From: Streptomyces sp. XM4193
GTDB lineage: Bacteria; Actinomycetota; Actinomycetes; Streptomycetales; Streptomycetaceae
Reading direction: 5' to 3'
Assembly (NCBI RefSeq): GCF_023072595.1
Contig: NZ_JALLGK010000001.1
Location: 496,001 to 560,000 of the forward strand
Length of the DNA: 64,000 nucleotides
Shown: one piece after another, positions 26,920 through 35,526 of the stretch
Numbering within the stretch: position 1 is the first letter of the stretch
How the letters are laid out: each line of letters opens with the position of its first letter
Position numbers and translations under genes: made by a program
The notes under the pieces: generated by a model
Seen by the model: only the letters and a program-made list of their open reading frames with translations
Databases searched by the model: none
What the model was told of the DNA's origin: nothing

Positions 26920-27996
26920 ATGTCCGCACCCGAGGAGCGGTCGGGCCACCGGCCGCCCCCGTCCGAGCCCCCGGCCGAACCGGTGGTGCGCGGGCTGACG
27001 CCGTACGCCGAGAACCTCTACCGGGAGCTGCTGCACGCCCCCGACCGAGCACACCCCGACCGCGTCCCTCCGGCGGACGGCCCTCCGGCGGACGCCCCCT
27101 CGGCGGACGCCCCCTCCGCCCACGGGGAGGCCGGCGCGTCGGGTCAACGGCGGGACGCCGTGGCCGAGTTGGCCGAGCTCGGACTGGTGCGGCTCGACGA
27201 GCACGGCGCACCCCGACCGCTGCCGCCCCGCCTCGCGCTCGAAAGCTGGGCGGCGCAACGGGAGTTGGAGGCGGTGCGCGCCAGGGAGAGCGCCGATCTG
27301 CTCGCCCAGCTCTACAGCGCGCACACCGGTGCGGGCGCCCGTTACGCGGAGGTGCTGGAGGACGTCGACGAGGTCGTCCGGGTCTTCGCCCACATGCAGG
27401 ACCAGGCCCGCGGGCTGATTCGCGGCTTCGACCGCGGCTCGGTGCTGGCGCCCGAGGAAATAGGCCCCAACCCCTGGCAGTTGGCCTGTATGCAGCGCGG
27501 GGTCCGCTACCACGTCGTCTACGAGTCCGACTTCCTCCAGACCGACGTGGGGCTGCGCTCGCTCCAGGTGGCGGTGAAGGCGGGGGAGGTGGCGCGAGTC
27601 TTTCCCGGAGTGCCGATGAAGCTGGCGATCGCCGACGACGACCGGGCGCTGATCTCCGTACCGCGCCCGGAGAGCGGCGACATCATGGCGCTCCTGGTGC
27701 ACTCCTCGATGCTGCTGGACGCGCTCATCGACCTCTTCGAGGCGTTCTGGCGCCTCGCGGTGCCGATCAGCGCCTCGGTCGGCCGCGGCGGAGGGACGGT
27801 CGGCACCGAGCCGACGCCCACCACCCAGCGGCTGCTGGCGCTGCTGAGCGCCGGATCGACCGACGAGGCGATCGCCAGGGAGCTGGAGATCAGCGAACGC
27901 ACCGTGCACCGGCGGGTGCGGCGGCTCCAGGAACTGCTGGGCGCCCGTACGCGTTTCCAGCTCGGGGTGCAGGCCGCCCGTCGCGGCTGGCTCTAG
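26920..27996 (+). CDS. LuxR-type regulator with TrmB-like N-terminus
   Basis: 358 residues; ATG 26920 after GGAGGTGAGGAG. The N-terminal part has a winged-helix-like segment (LTPYAENLYRELLHAP...DAVAELAELGLVRLDEHG) interrupted by an Ala/Pro/Asp repeat (four PPADG/PSADA units, about residues 50-65). The middle is a sensor-type domain of the phospholipase D-like or TrmB class. The C-terminal HTH is of the LuxR type: LLSAGSTDEAIARELEISERTVHRRVRRLQELLGARTRFQLG. It is divergent from the two P450 genes, so it likely controls them, but no ligand is evident. Confidence 0.85.
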   Translation: MSAPEERSGHRPPPSEPPAEPVVRGLTPYAENLYRELLHAPDRAHPDRVPPADGPPADAPSADAPSAHGEAGASGQRRDAVAELAELGLVRLDEHGAPRPLPPRLALESWAAQRELEAVRARESADLLAQLYSAHTGAGARYAEVLEDVDEVVRVFAHMQDQARGLIRGFDRGSVLAPEEIGPNPWQLACMQRGVRYHVVYESDFLQTDVGLRSLQVAVKAGEVARVFPGVPMKLAIADDDRALISVPRPESGDIMALLVHSSMLLDALIDLFEAFWRLAVPISASVGRGGGTVGTEPTPTTQRLLALLSAGSTDEAIARELEISERTVHRRVRRLQELLGARTRFQLGVQAARRGWL

Positions 27997-29015
27997 CGCG
28001 GCCCGCCCGCTGCCGTGCCCCTGTTCCCGTGCTGCCCTGCTCCCGTGTCGCCTGTGCCGCCCGTGCTCTCGTGAACTGCCGCCTGCCCTGCCCCCGGCTG
28101 TCCGCCGCCGGCCGTGCGGGGGCCGGCGCCCCTTGCGGCTGCCCGTAGTGTGGCGGGGCGCCCCGCCCCGGACGGGGCCCGTGCCCTCCCGGCCCGCGTC
28201 CGCGCCCTGTCGGTCGGGGTGGGGCGGAGGTGGCGGATGCACAGGACATGCACCCAGAGCCACAGTTGGGCCCGGTGGGACGCACCCAAGGTGCCGTCGG
28301 AGTGTCAGATACCAGTCATGGCGAGATTCTGACAACGGCCGGGTCTTCACCCCGGGTGCCCCCGCCGGTCAAGGTGACGCAACGCCTTCGAAAGCGTGTC
28401 GCGGCGCTTCGAGGGTGGAGCAACCTGCGTCACACGGCCCGACCCAGCCCCGCCTCCCCGCGGATTTTCATCAGGCTGGCCGGGTCCGGCCACGGCTCCC
28501 CCACCGGGCTCACGCCCGAGCCGTGGACAGACCGGGCCTGGCGGATGACGTCGGCCTCCGGGACCGCACGCGGTCCTGGGGGCCGACGTTGTCGCATCGG
28601 GCCCGCGTCCGTGCGCAGTGGAGGCTCGGCGCTCGGCTGTAGGGGTACAGCAGGCCACGCTCGTACGCCTTGACCAGTCGGCGTGGTACGAGAGGTGCGC
28701 GCAGGCGTCGAGGACGACCCGTACGAGGTCGGCTGTGGCCGCCTTCCACTGCGCACGGCCCCGCCGTCGCCCGCTCACCGGTGCGAGCCCCCCGGCCGCC
28801 GCCCCGCGTCGCGCACCCGCCGCAACCCCCTGCGCCGGCCGCCGGCTCGCGCGCCCGCCGCCGGTACGGCGCCTCCCTCCGCCGCCGGCTCGCCTCGCTG
28901 TGCACGGCCTCGGGCGCCCGGTCTTCCCCGGAGGCGAACGAGAGGTTAGGTTTGCCTTACTTTCTCGGCGGGTGTTCTTCCCGTCGATGGTCGCGGTCGG
29001 TCGAAGGAGTGTCGG
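27997..29015. promoter_or_regulatory. 1-kb gene-free region with inverted repeats and an iron box
   Basis: No frame here has good coding character. Two palindromic elements lie close together: TGTCAGA (28303-28309) with TCTGACA (28328-28334), and GTGACGCA (28374-28381) with TGCGTCAC (28426-28433), the latter enclosing a partly self-complementary stretch rich in CTTCGA. The right end carries the iron box and promoter of the siderophore-interacting protein. A non-coding RNA or a decayed gene is possible between 28240 and 28450. Confidence 0.4.
28946..28964. promoter_or_regulatory. Iron box (DmdR/IdeR type)
   Basis: TTAGGTTTGCCTTACTTTC, a 13/19 match to TTAGGTTAGGCTAACCTAA, 51 bp before the start of the siderophore-interacting protein gene. 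Expected to bind an iron-loaded DtxR-family repressor. Confidence 0.65.
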
Positions 29016-29741
29016 GTGGCACGGGTTCCCAGGTTCTTCGCCAATCTGAGCGAGCGGCGCGGATTCTCCGCCACGGTGACCGGCGTGGAGCACCCCTCGC
29101 CCGGTCTGCTCCGACTCACCTTCGAGGGGCCGGAGTTGAGAACGCGGCCGTTCGCGCCGTGCGATGTCACCGCGTTCCGCATCAGCGCCAACGACTTCCG
29201 GCACTACACCCCGGAGCGGGTCGACGCCGAGGCCGGCCGCGCGACGATCCTCTTCCACCGCCATCCGTCGGCCGGTGCTCCCGGACTGGTTTTCGTCGAG
29301 GGACTGGAGGTCGGCAGCGAGGTGGTCCTGTGCGGCATGGCCTCCGCGCGCAACTTCCGCTGGACCTCGCCCGATTCGGTGCTGGCCATGGGCGACTCCA
29401 CCACGCTCGGGCTGATGGTCGGGCTCACCGACCGGGCGCGCGCCGAGGGCCGTGCGCTGCGGGTCGCCGTCGAGGTCGAGGCGAGGGACCTCGCGTATGT
29501 GCGCGCCCTGCTGCCGGACGCGGTGGTGGTCGAGGAGACCGCCGAGCCGGGTGAGGCGCTCGACAAGTGGCTCGTCCGGAGCGCGCCGGAGATGCGGGAG
29601 TCGGTGCCGAGCGCGGTCTACCTCGCCGGGCACGGCGGATCGGTGCAGCGACAGCGCGCGGTGCTGCGGGAATCGGCCGGCCTGGATCGGCGGACCATCC
29701 ACACCCAGCCCTACTGGGCCACGGGGAAGGTCGGACTCTGA
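29016..29741 (+). CDS. Siderophore-interacting protein (FAD-dependent ferric reductase family)
   Basis: 241 residues from GTG 29016. Opens with the FAD-binding barrel GFSATVTGVEHPSPGLLRLTFEG and the R-x-Y-T-type flavin motif (FRHYTPERVDAEAG), then the SIP domain with VLAMGDSTTLGLMVG. Such proteins release iron from imported ferric siderophores by reduction in the cytoplasm. An iron box lies just upstream, so it should be made only when iron is scarce. A second family member is in the 44-45 kb uptake operon; this one stands alone and could serve a different siderophore. Confidence 0.87.
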   Translation: MARVPRFFANLSERRGFSATVTGVEHPSPGLLRLTFEGPELRTRPFAPCDVTAFRISANDFRHYTPERVDAEAGRATILFHRHPSAGAPGLVFVEGLEVGSEVVLCGMASARNFRWTSPDSVLAMGDSTTLGLMVGLTDRARAEGRALRVAVEVEARDLAYVRALLPDAVVVEETAEPGEALDKWLVRSAPEMRESVPSAVYLAGHGGSVQRQRAVLRESAGLDRRTIHTQPYWATGKVGL

Positions 29742-29824
29742 TCGGCGGGATTTCGGCGACCGGCCGCGGTTGCGCGGTGCCGGGAGTCCCACGGCTCGAC
29801 TTTGCTCATTTAACCTGATGCTTA

Positions 29825-29830
29825 TATAAC
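29825..29830 (+). promoter_or_regulatory. -10 element of a probable leaderless ArsR transcript
   Basis: TATAAC ends seven bases before GTG 29837, in a conspicuously AT-rich stretch (29801-29830). TTGCTC 17 bp further upstream could act as -35. Transcription would begin at the start codon. Confidence 0.55.
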
Positions 29831-29836
29831 GAGTGT

Positions 29837-30184
29837 GTGATGTCTTGGGAGATACTCGCCGATCCGGCCCGCAGGCGGATTCTGGAGCTGCTCGCCGAAG
29901 GAGAGCGCACGGCTGGGCAGTTGTCCGCCGCGGTCGCGGAGGAGTTCGGCATCAGCCAGCCCGCGACCTCGCGCCATCTGCGTGTACTGCGGGACGCCGG
30001 GCTGGTGCGCTGCCGGGCCGAGGGCGCTCGGCGGTGGTACGCCGTGAACCCCGACGGGCTGCGCGAGATCGACGCGTGGCTCGACCGGTTCCGCGGCCTG
30101 TGGGAGTCGGCGCTCTCCTCGCTGGAGGCCGAGATCGAGCCGGGACGTCACCCCCGCGACGAGCACAGGAGACCACAGCGATGA
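29837..30184 (+). CDS. ArsR-family transcriptional regulator
   Basis: 115 residues from GTG 29837 (ATG one codon later). The winged helix is complete: WEILADPARRRILELLAEGERTAGQLSAAVAEEFGISQPATSRHLRVLRDAGLVRCRAEGARRWYAV in frame order. No Cys-based metal site is visible, so it belongs to the non-metal ArsR group that commonly sits before SRPBCC genes. It overlaps the next gene as ATGA and is probably autoregulatory; the inducing signal is unknown. Likely translated from a leaderless message. Confidence 0.88.
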   Translation: MMSWEILADPARRRILELLAEGERTAGQLSAAVAEEFGISQPATSRHLRVLRDAGLVRCRAEGARRWYAVNPDGLREIDAWLDRFRGLWESALSSLEAEIEPGRHPRDEHRRPQR

Positions 30185-30786
30185 CCCTTGCCGAAGAGAT
30201 CAACTCCGTGATCCGTACGGTGGCGTCGAGCGGCGCCGGACACTCGGTTCGGCTCTCGAAGACCTTCCGCACCCGCCCGGCCGACCTCCGGGAGGCGATC
30301 ACCTCGCCCGAGCGGCTGGCCCGCTGGTTCGAACCGGTGGAGGGGGAGCTTGCCCCCGGAGGCCGCTACACCCTCACCGACAGCGGCACCACCGGCACCG
30401 TCGAGAGCTGCGAGCGCCCCGACTCCCTGCGGATCACCTGGGAGTACGGAGGTGAGAGCAGCCTGGTGCGGGTGACGCTCACCCCCGAGGGCGACGCCAC
30501 CGTCCTCACCCTCGTGCACGAGGTGCCCGACAACGACCACTGGGCCGCCTACGGCCCCGGCGCCACCGGCATCGGCTGGGAGTCCTCGGTGCGGGCGCTG
30601 TCGACGGAGCTGTCCACCGCACCGGGTGCCGTCGGGGCGGAGGCCGACCGGCCCGACGCCGACGAGGCGGCGTTCATCGACGCGGCGGCCGACGCCTGGG
30701 AGGAGGCGCACCGTGCCTCCGGCGCGTCCGCCGAGCAGGCGCACCGCCAGGCCCGCGCCACAGCGGCGGCCTACCGCGGCGAGTGA
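30181..30786 (+). CDS. SRPBCC/AHSA1-domain protein
   Basis: 201 residues from ATG 30181, coupled to the ArsR gene by ATGA. The START-like core runs about residues 20-140 (VRLSKTFRTRPADLREAITSPERLARWFEPVEGELAPGGRYTL, ending HWAAYGPGATGIGWESSVRAL). The C-terminal 60 residues are acidic and helical. ArsR-SRPBCC pairs are very common in actinobacteria; the domain binds hydrophobic ligands or acts as an Aha1-like co-chaperone, but its role is not defined. Followed by 365 bp (30787-31151) in which I see only the DedA promoter area and no gene. Confidence 0.85.
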   Translation: MTLAEEINSVIRTVASSGAGHSVRLSKTFRTRPADLREAITSPERLARWFEPVEGELAPGGRYTLTDSGTTGTVESCERPDSLRITWEYGGESSLVRVTLTPEGDATVLTLVHEVPDNDHWAAYGPGATGIGWESSVRALSTELSTAPGAVGAEADRPDADEAAFIDAAADAWEEAHRASGASAEQAHRQARATAAAYRGE

Positions 30787-31151
30787 CGCGCGCGACGGTG
30801 CCGGACGGGCCGAAGCGGCCCGTCCGAGCCGCCCGCGCCCGCCGGGCCCGCCTGCTCCCGCGCGAGGGCCCGTGACGACGCCCGGCGCGCGCCCCCGCGT
30901 GCGCCCAGTGCGCGAGTCGTGCGGAGGGGCGGCGTACGGCGGGTGCGGGGCGTCTCGCGGCCGGCGCCGGGCGGTCCGTCGGGACCTCCGCGGAGGGCCG
31001 GGGAACCTGTGCGCGCACGGTGCCGGGCCGACACTGCCAGTACCATCGGGAGGGTACCCGCGCGGGCGGATGTCGCCGCGCCGAGCGGGCTCGGGCCGCC
31101 GGACTGCGGCGGACCCCCCTTCCACTGCGGTTTCCCGTGAGGATCTGACGC

Positions 31152-31808
31152 GTGAACTCTCTAGCCCTCGGGCCCGAATGGCTCGATCCGGAATATCTGA
31201 TCCAGACCTTCGGTCTGATCGGGATTCTTCTGATCGTGTTCGCGGAATCGGGCCTGTTGATCGGCTTCTTCCTGCCCGGTGACTCGCTGCTGTTCACTAC
31301 GGGCCTGCTGGTCACCACCGGGCAGTACCTGACCCAACCGCTGTGGCTGGTCTGCCTGTTGATCGTCATCTTCGCCATCGCGGGCGACCAGGTCGGCTAC
31401 ATGTTCGGCCGCAAGGTCGGGCCGCCGCTGTTCCGACGGCCGGACTCCCGCTTCTTCAAGCAGGAGAACCTCACCAAGGCCCACGAGTTCTTCGAGAAGC
31501 ACGGCCCCAAGTCGATCGTGCTGGCCCGCTTCGTGCCGATCGTGCGCACCTTCACGCCGATCATCGCCGGCGTGAGCCAGATGACGTACCGCACCTTCGT
31601 CCTCTTCAACGTGCTCGGCGGCATACTGTGGGGCGCCGGCGTCACCCTGCTGGGAGCCTGGCTCGGCCAGTTCGACCTGGTGCGCGACCACATCGAGAAG
31701 GTCCTCATCGGCATCGTGCTGCTCTCGGTGATGCCGATCGTGATCGAGGTCCTGCGCAGCCGCCGGAACAAGCCCGCGGCGGAGCCGGAGCTCTCCCCGG
31801 AGCCCTGA
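31152..31808 (+). CDS. DedA-family membrane protein
   Basis: 218 residues from GTG 31152. The DedA/VTT core is clear: FAESGLLIGFFLPGDSLLFTTG, then GDQVGYMFGRKVGP, and ARFVPIVRTFTPIIAGVSQM with the functionally important Arg and Pro residues. DedA proteins are undecaprenyl-phosphate or phospholipid flippases that recycle carrier lipid at the cytoplasmic membrane, and some confer peptide resistance. About five or six hydrophobic segments. Monocistronic, closed by a strong terminator. Confidence 0.9.
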   Translation: MNSLALGPEWLDPEYLIQTFGLIGILLIVFAESGLLIGFFLPGDSLLFTTGLLVTTGQYLTQPLWLVCLLIVIFAIAGDQVGYMFGRKVGPPLFRRPDSRFFKQENLTKAHEFFEKHGPKSIVLARFVPIVRTFTPIIAGVSQMTYRTFVLFNVLGGILWGAGVTLLGAWLGQFDLVRDHIEKVLIGIVLLSVMPIVIEVLRSRRNKPAAEPELSPEP

Positions 31809-31846
31809 GCGGGCACAGCCGGTCGGACGACCGCCCAATACCGAGA

Positions 31847-31886
31847 AAGCGACGGCCGCCTCTCCTGCGAGAGGCGGCCGTCGCTT
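31847..31886. terminator. Bidirectional terminator hairpin
   Basis: Perfect 18-bp stem AAGCGACGGCCGCCTCTC (31847-31864) with complement (31869-31886) and a CTGC tetraloop. It separates dedA from the convergent conservon operon. Confidence 0.9.
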
Positions 31887-32014
31887 CGTCCGTGCCCGGA
31901 CTGTCCGTGCTGTCCGTTCGAACCGGCCGTCGGGTTCGCGGTGGGGGCGCGCGTTCGCTCCGCCGTCGAGCGCCGTGCGCCGGGTGCGCCGCGGTGTACG
32001 GCCGCTGCTGCGGC

Positions 32015-33325
32015 CTACTTGACCCGTACCGTCAGCTCCCGCACGCCGTTGGCGATGAAGGACTCCACCTTCTCCAGGTCCTCGGAGCCCTCCGGCACCA
32101 CCAGCTCCATGTCCGGGAACCGCTCGAAGAGCGCGGGCAGAGCGAGCCGCGCCTCCATCCGCGCCAGCGGAGCACCCAGGCAGTGGTGCACGCCGTAGCC
32201 GAAGGACAGGTGCTCGGGGGTCGGGCGGGTGATGTCGAAGCGGTCCGCCTGCTCACCGTGCTGGGCCGGGTCGTGGGCCGCGGCGCCGTACGTCGTCAGT
32301 ATCGCCTCGCCGGCGCCGATGGTCGGACCGTCGGGAACCTCTATGTCCTCGACCGCGAACCGCAGCGGGAGGTTGGTGATGCTGGGCGCGTAGCGCAGCG
32401 TCTCCTCGATGACGTCGTCCCAGCCGCGCTTGCCGGAGCGGACCAGTTCGAGCTGGTCGGGGTGGAGCAGAAGATTGTGCACCGCGTTGCCGATGAGGTT
32501 GACCGTGGTCTCGTGGCCCGCGGCGATGATCAGCAGCAGGGTGTCGATCAGCTCCCTCTCGGTGAGCTGCGAACCCTCCTCGTCCCGGCCGCTGACGAGC
32601 AGGCTCGTCAGGTCGTCGCCCGGCTCCTGCCGCTTGTGCTCGGCCAGGCCGCCGAAGACGACGGCGACCTCCTGGTGCATCTCGGCGGCTTCCTCGGGGG
32701 TGACGGTGGTGCTCATCATCCGCCCGACGAGCTGTGCGAACCGCGGCCGGTCCTCCATCGGTATGCCGAACAGCTCGCATATGACGCCCATCGGCAGCGG
32801 GTGGGCGTACATCGCCCGCAGGTCGACGACCGCCCCGGCGGGGTCCTCCCGGCCGGCCCGCTCGTCTATCGCGTCCAGCAGCTCCTGGGTGATGCGCTCC
32901 ACCCGCGGCTGCATGGCGGCCGTACGGCGTGCGGTGAACGCCGGGGATATCAGCTTGCGCAGCCTGCGGTGGTCGGTCCCGTACGCGGTGAACATGTTCT
33001 GCACACCGACCCAGTTGACGAGCCAGCTGTCGTGGTACTGGCCCTCGCGCCAGGCGGGCCAGTGCTGCGAGGGGTCCTTGGAGACGCGGTCGTCGGTGAG
33101 CAGCGACTTCAGCAGCTCGTGCCGGGTTATGTACCAGACCGGTATCCCGCCGGGGAGTTCGACCTGCACCGCGGGGCCCTGTTCTCGCAGCCGCGCGGCC
33201 TCGCCGAGGACGTCGGACCCTGCCGGGTCCATCGCCACCGGACCGGATGTCGAGCCTCCGGCTACGCCGGTCCCGCCGTGGCCGGGCTGGTCGCGTGTCT
33301 CCGGGTGCGTGATGAGCTGGTCCAT
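32015..33325 (-). CDS. Cytochrome P450 of the conservon (CYP154-like)
   Basis: 436 residues; ATG 33325 with AGGAG eight bases upstream. Complete P450 motifs: AAGHETT, EETLR, and LSFGYGVHHCLGAPLAR. Its start lies within the 3' end of the CYP157-like gene (64-bp overlap). In Streptomyces, CYP157 and CYP154 genes are commonly paired at the end of conservons, and CYP154 members oxidise macrolides, steroids or aromatics in vitro; the natural substrate is usually unknown. Last gene of the cvn operon. Electron donors are not encoded nearby. Confidence 0.88.
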   Translation of the reverse strand: MDQLITHPETRDQPGHGGTGVAGGSTSGPVAMDPAGSDVLGEAARLREQGPAVQVELPGGIPVWYITRHELLKSLLTDDRVSKDPSQHWPAWREGQYHDSWLVNWVGVQNMFTAYGTDHRRLRKLISPAFTARRTAAMQPRVERITQELLDAIDERAGREDPAGAVVDLRAMYAHPLPMGVICELFGIPMEDRPRFAQLVGRMMSTTVTPEEAAEMHQEVAVVFGGLAEHKRQEPGDDLTSLLVSGRDEEGSQLTERELIDTLLLIIAAGHETTVNLIGNAVHNLLLHPDQLELVRSGKRGWDDVIEETLRYAPSITNLPLRFAVEDIEVPDGPTIGAGEAILTTYGAAAHDPAQHGEQADRFDITRPTPEHLSFGYGVHHCLGAPLARMEARLALPALFERFPDMELVVPEGSEDLEKVESFIANGVRELTVRVK

Positions 33326-34596
33326 GGAGTGACTCCTGCCTGGTCGGGTGTGAGTGGTGTGAAGCTCGCCGGAAGATGCGCGAGCGCACGGTGGAACGGA
33401 CCTACGCGCCATTCCAACTCGGCACGCGGGACGGTCAGTTGGATGTCACACAGTTGATTCGCCAACCGTTCGATCGCGGTGATGGCGATCAGCAGGGCGG
33501 GTTGTTTGACCGGGCAGGCGTGCGGACCGGCCGACCACGCCAGATGGGAGCCGCCGTCGCTCGGCGCCGCCCCGGTGCGCATACCGGCCGGCTCGTGCGG
33601 CCCGCCGAGCGCGGCGGCGCCGGGCAGCCCGGCGCCGGTCTGCGGCTCGGTGTTGGCGGCGGCGTACGACACCAGGACGAGCTGGTTGGCATGGATCCAG
33701 GTGCCGTGGAAGCGGACGTTGTGGCGGGGGTAGTGCGCGGAGTAGTTCGCCATCGGCGGCTCGTTGCGGAGCACGTCGTTGACGGCGTCCCTCGGGGTGA
33801 GCGCGCCGCCGGACAGGGTGCTGTAGTAGTCCGGGTTGGAGAGCATGCGCGAGAGCGCGTTGGAGGTGAGGTTGGTCGTCGGCTCGTGGCCCGCGGCCAT
33901 GGTGAGCACGATCTGGTGTATGACCTCCTCCAGGCTCAGCCCCGCGGGGTGGTCCATGAACCAACTCGTCAGGTCCGGCCCGCGCTTCTCGCTCTTGAGG
34001 GTCACCAGTTCGAGCACGTACTGCTCGAACTCCGTCCCCGCGTCGATGGCCTCCTCGGGGCTGGCGGCCTCCATCATCCCGGCCAGTGTCCTTATCAGGC
34101 GCGGGCTGTGGTGGTCGGGCATCCCGAAGAGCGCGTTGAAGAGAACCAGCGGCAGCGGCCGGGCGTACTCGGTGACCAGGTCGACCGTGCCGCGCTCCGC
34201 GAAGTCGCGCAGCAGCATGTCGGACGCCTCGATGGTGCGCCGGCGCAGGTCGTGCGGCTCGATCAGCGAGAAGCTGTCGGTGACGACCGAGCGCAGCCTG
34301 GCGTGCTCCGCGCCGTCGTTGAACAGCACGTTGGGCCGGTACTGGAGCATCGGCAGGATCGGCGAGTCCTTGGGGACGGTCTCCTGCCAGACGCTCGGGT
34401 TCTTCGACCAGGTCTCGGTGTCCCGCAGCAGGTCCAGCGCCGCCTGGTAGCTCAGCACCAGGAACGCCGGCAGGCCCGGCGCGATCTCCACCTTCGCGAC
34501 CGGGCCCGCCTGGCGGAGTTTGGCGTAGACGGCGTGCGGGTCGGCGGCGAAGTCCGGCCCGTAGAGCGGTACGGGTTCCAGGGCGTGGTAGCTCAT
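33262..34596 (-). CDS. Conservon P450 with altered K-helix motif (CYP157-like)
   Basis: 444 residues; ATG 34596 overlaps the cvnD stop as ATGA. The I-helix AAGHEPTT is normal, but the K-helix motif reads DVLR (Asp in place of the invariant Glu of ExxR), and the heme loop is SAGPHACPVKQ, keeping the Cys but not the canonical FG start. CYP157 enzymes are known for departing from ExxR, so this fits that family. The last ~20 codons overlap the next P450 gene. Probably works with the conservon GTPase complex at the membrane. Confidence 0.86.
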   Translation of the reverse strand: MSYHALEPVPLYGPDFAADPHAVYAKLRQAGPVAKVEIAPGLPAFLVLSYQAALDLLRDTETWSKNPSVWQETVPKDSPILPMLQYRPNVLFNDGAEHARLRSVVTDSFSLIEPHDLRRRTIEASDMLLRDFAERGTVDLVTEYARPLPLVLFNALFGMPDHHSPRLIRTLAGMMEAASPEEAIDAGTEFEQYVLELVTLKSEKRGPDLTSWFMDHPAGLSLEEVIHQIVLTMAAGHEPTTNLTSNALSRMLSNPDYYSTLSGGALTPRDAVNDVLRNEPPMANYSAHYPRHNVRFHGTWIHANQLVLVSYAAANTEPQTGAGLPGAAALGGPHEPAGMRTGAAPSDGGSHLAWSAGPHACPVKQPALLIAITAIERLANQLCDIQLTVPRAELEWRVGPFHRALAHLPASFTPLTPDQAGVTPWTSSSRTRRHATSPATAGPA

Positions 34597-35195
34597 ATGG
34601 CGCTGTCCATGGCGGAGTTGGTGAGCAGATGGGAGACGAGCGCGATCAACGCGTCGATGCCCGAACGCGGGTCCCGGGCGTCGCAGGCGATCAACGGGGT
34701 GTCGGGCGCCAGGTCGAGGTGGTCGCGCAGTACGAGCGGTTCGTAGTTGGGCGCGTCGTCGAAGGTGTTGACGGCTATGGCGTACGGGAGACCGGCTTCC
34801 TCGATCATGTCGATGACCTCGAAGGAGTCGCCCAGGCGCCGGGTGTCGACCAGCACGAGCGCACCGAGCGCGCCTCGGGAGATGTCCTCCCACAGCGGCT
34901 TGAAGCGCCGCTGCCCGGGGGTGCCGAAGAGGTAGAGCACCAGGTCGTGCGGGAGCGTACGGCGGCCGAAGTCGATGGCGACCGTGGTGGTGTCCTTGTC
35001 CCGCACGCCCTCGAGGTCGTCCACAGCCGCACCGGCCTGCGTCATCGTCTCCTCGGTGTGCAGCGGGGTGGTCTCCGACAGCGCACCGATGAGCGTGGTC
35101 TTGCCCACCCCGAACGGCCCCGCGACCAGGACCTTCACCAAGGTCTGCGAGGCGCTGTCCAGGTACGTGGCGTTAACGGATGGCGCGGAGTCCAT
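34593..35195 (-). CDS. cvnD: Conservon GTPase CvnD
   Basis: 200 residues. P-loop GPFGVGKTT (about residues 27-35), a switch/G3-type region VLYLFGTPGQRRF, and an NTFD motif resembling NKxD in a small Ras-like fold. It belongs to the MglA-like ATP/GTP-binding family found in every conservon. Together with CvnA, CvnB and CvnC it forms a membrane-associated complex resembling a eukaryotic G-protein-coupled system; in S. coelicolor the Cvn9 system affects development and antibiotic production. Its start overlaps cvnC by 23 bp and its stop overlaps the P450 start. Confidence 0.92.
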   Translation of the reverse strand: MDSAPSVNATYLDSASQTLVKVLVAGPFGVGKTTLIGALSETTPLHTEETMTQAGAAVDDLEGVRDKDTTTVAIDFGRRTLPHDLVLYLFGTPGQRRFKPLWEDISRGALGALVLVDTRRLGDSFEVIDMIEEAGLPYAIAVNTFDDAPNYEPLVLRDHLDLAPDTPLIACDARDPRSGIDALIALVSHLLTNSAMDSAI

Positions 35196-35526
35196 CGAGC
35201 ACCCTTTCTAGGAACTTCTGGTCGTGCTGTTCGGCCAGCGGAATCGGGGCGCGCGCATTGAGGAACCCGGTGTCCACGAGGTCGGCGACCAGCACCCGCA
35301 CGACGCTCACCGGCAGCTTGAGGTACGCCGCCGCTTCGGCGAGCGAGAGCGCTCCTCCCCTGACCAGCACGGCCAGTTGGCGTTCGGCCGGCGGAAGTCG
35401 GTCCGGCAGCCGGGAGGAGGCCGCGCTCAGGAGCGTCAGCCGGTCCAGGGTGTTGCGGCTGGGCTGGGCCCGGCCGCCGGTGGCCATGTAGGCCGGGACC
35501 AGCCTGCGGCCCTCCCGGCCGCTCAT
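35173..35526 (-). CDS. cvnC: DUF742 protein CvnC
   Basis: 117 residues; the ATG overlaps the cvnB stop. Typical DUF742 pattern: RRLVPAYMATGGRAQPSRNTLDRLTLL, then a winged-helix-like segment GGALSLAEAAAYLKLPVSVVRVLVADLVDTGFL. In conservons it mediates interactions between the sensor kinase-like CvnA and the CvnB/CvnD pair. The gene ends in TAA inside cvnD. The start and order match conservons of other streptomycetes. Confidence 0.93.
   Translation of the reverse strand: MSGREGRRLVPAYMATGGRAQPSRNTLDRLTLLSAASSRLPDRLPPAERQLAVLVRGGALSLAEAAAYLKLPVSVVRVLVADLVDTGFLNARAPIPLAEQHDQKFLERVLDGLRAIR

Noticed and set aside
28347-29015. Possible minus-strand gene or pseudogene (segment around ADLVRVVLDACAHLSYHADW)
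   Set aside because: Short patch of protein-like sequence only; no start, ribosome site or family match, and the frame continues antisense through the siderophore-interacting protein gene.
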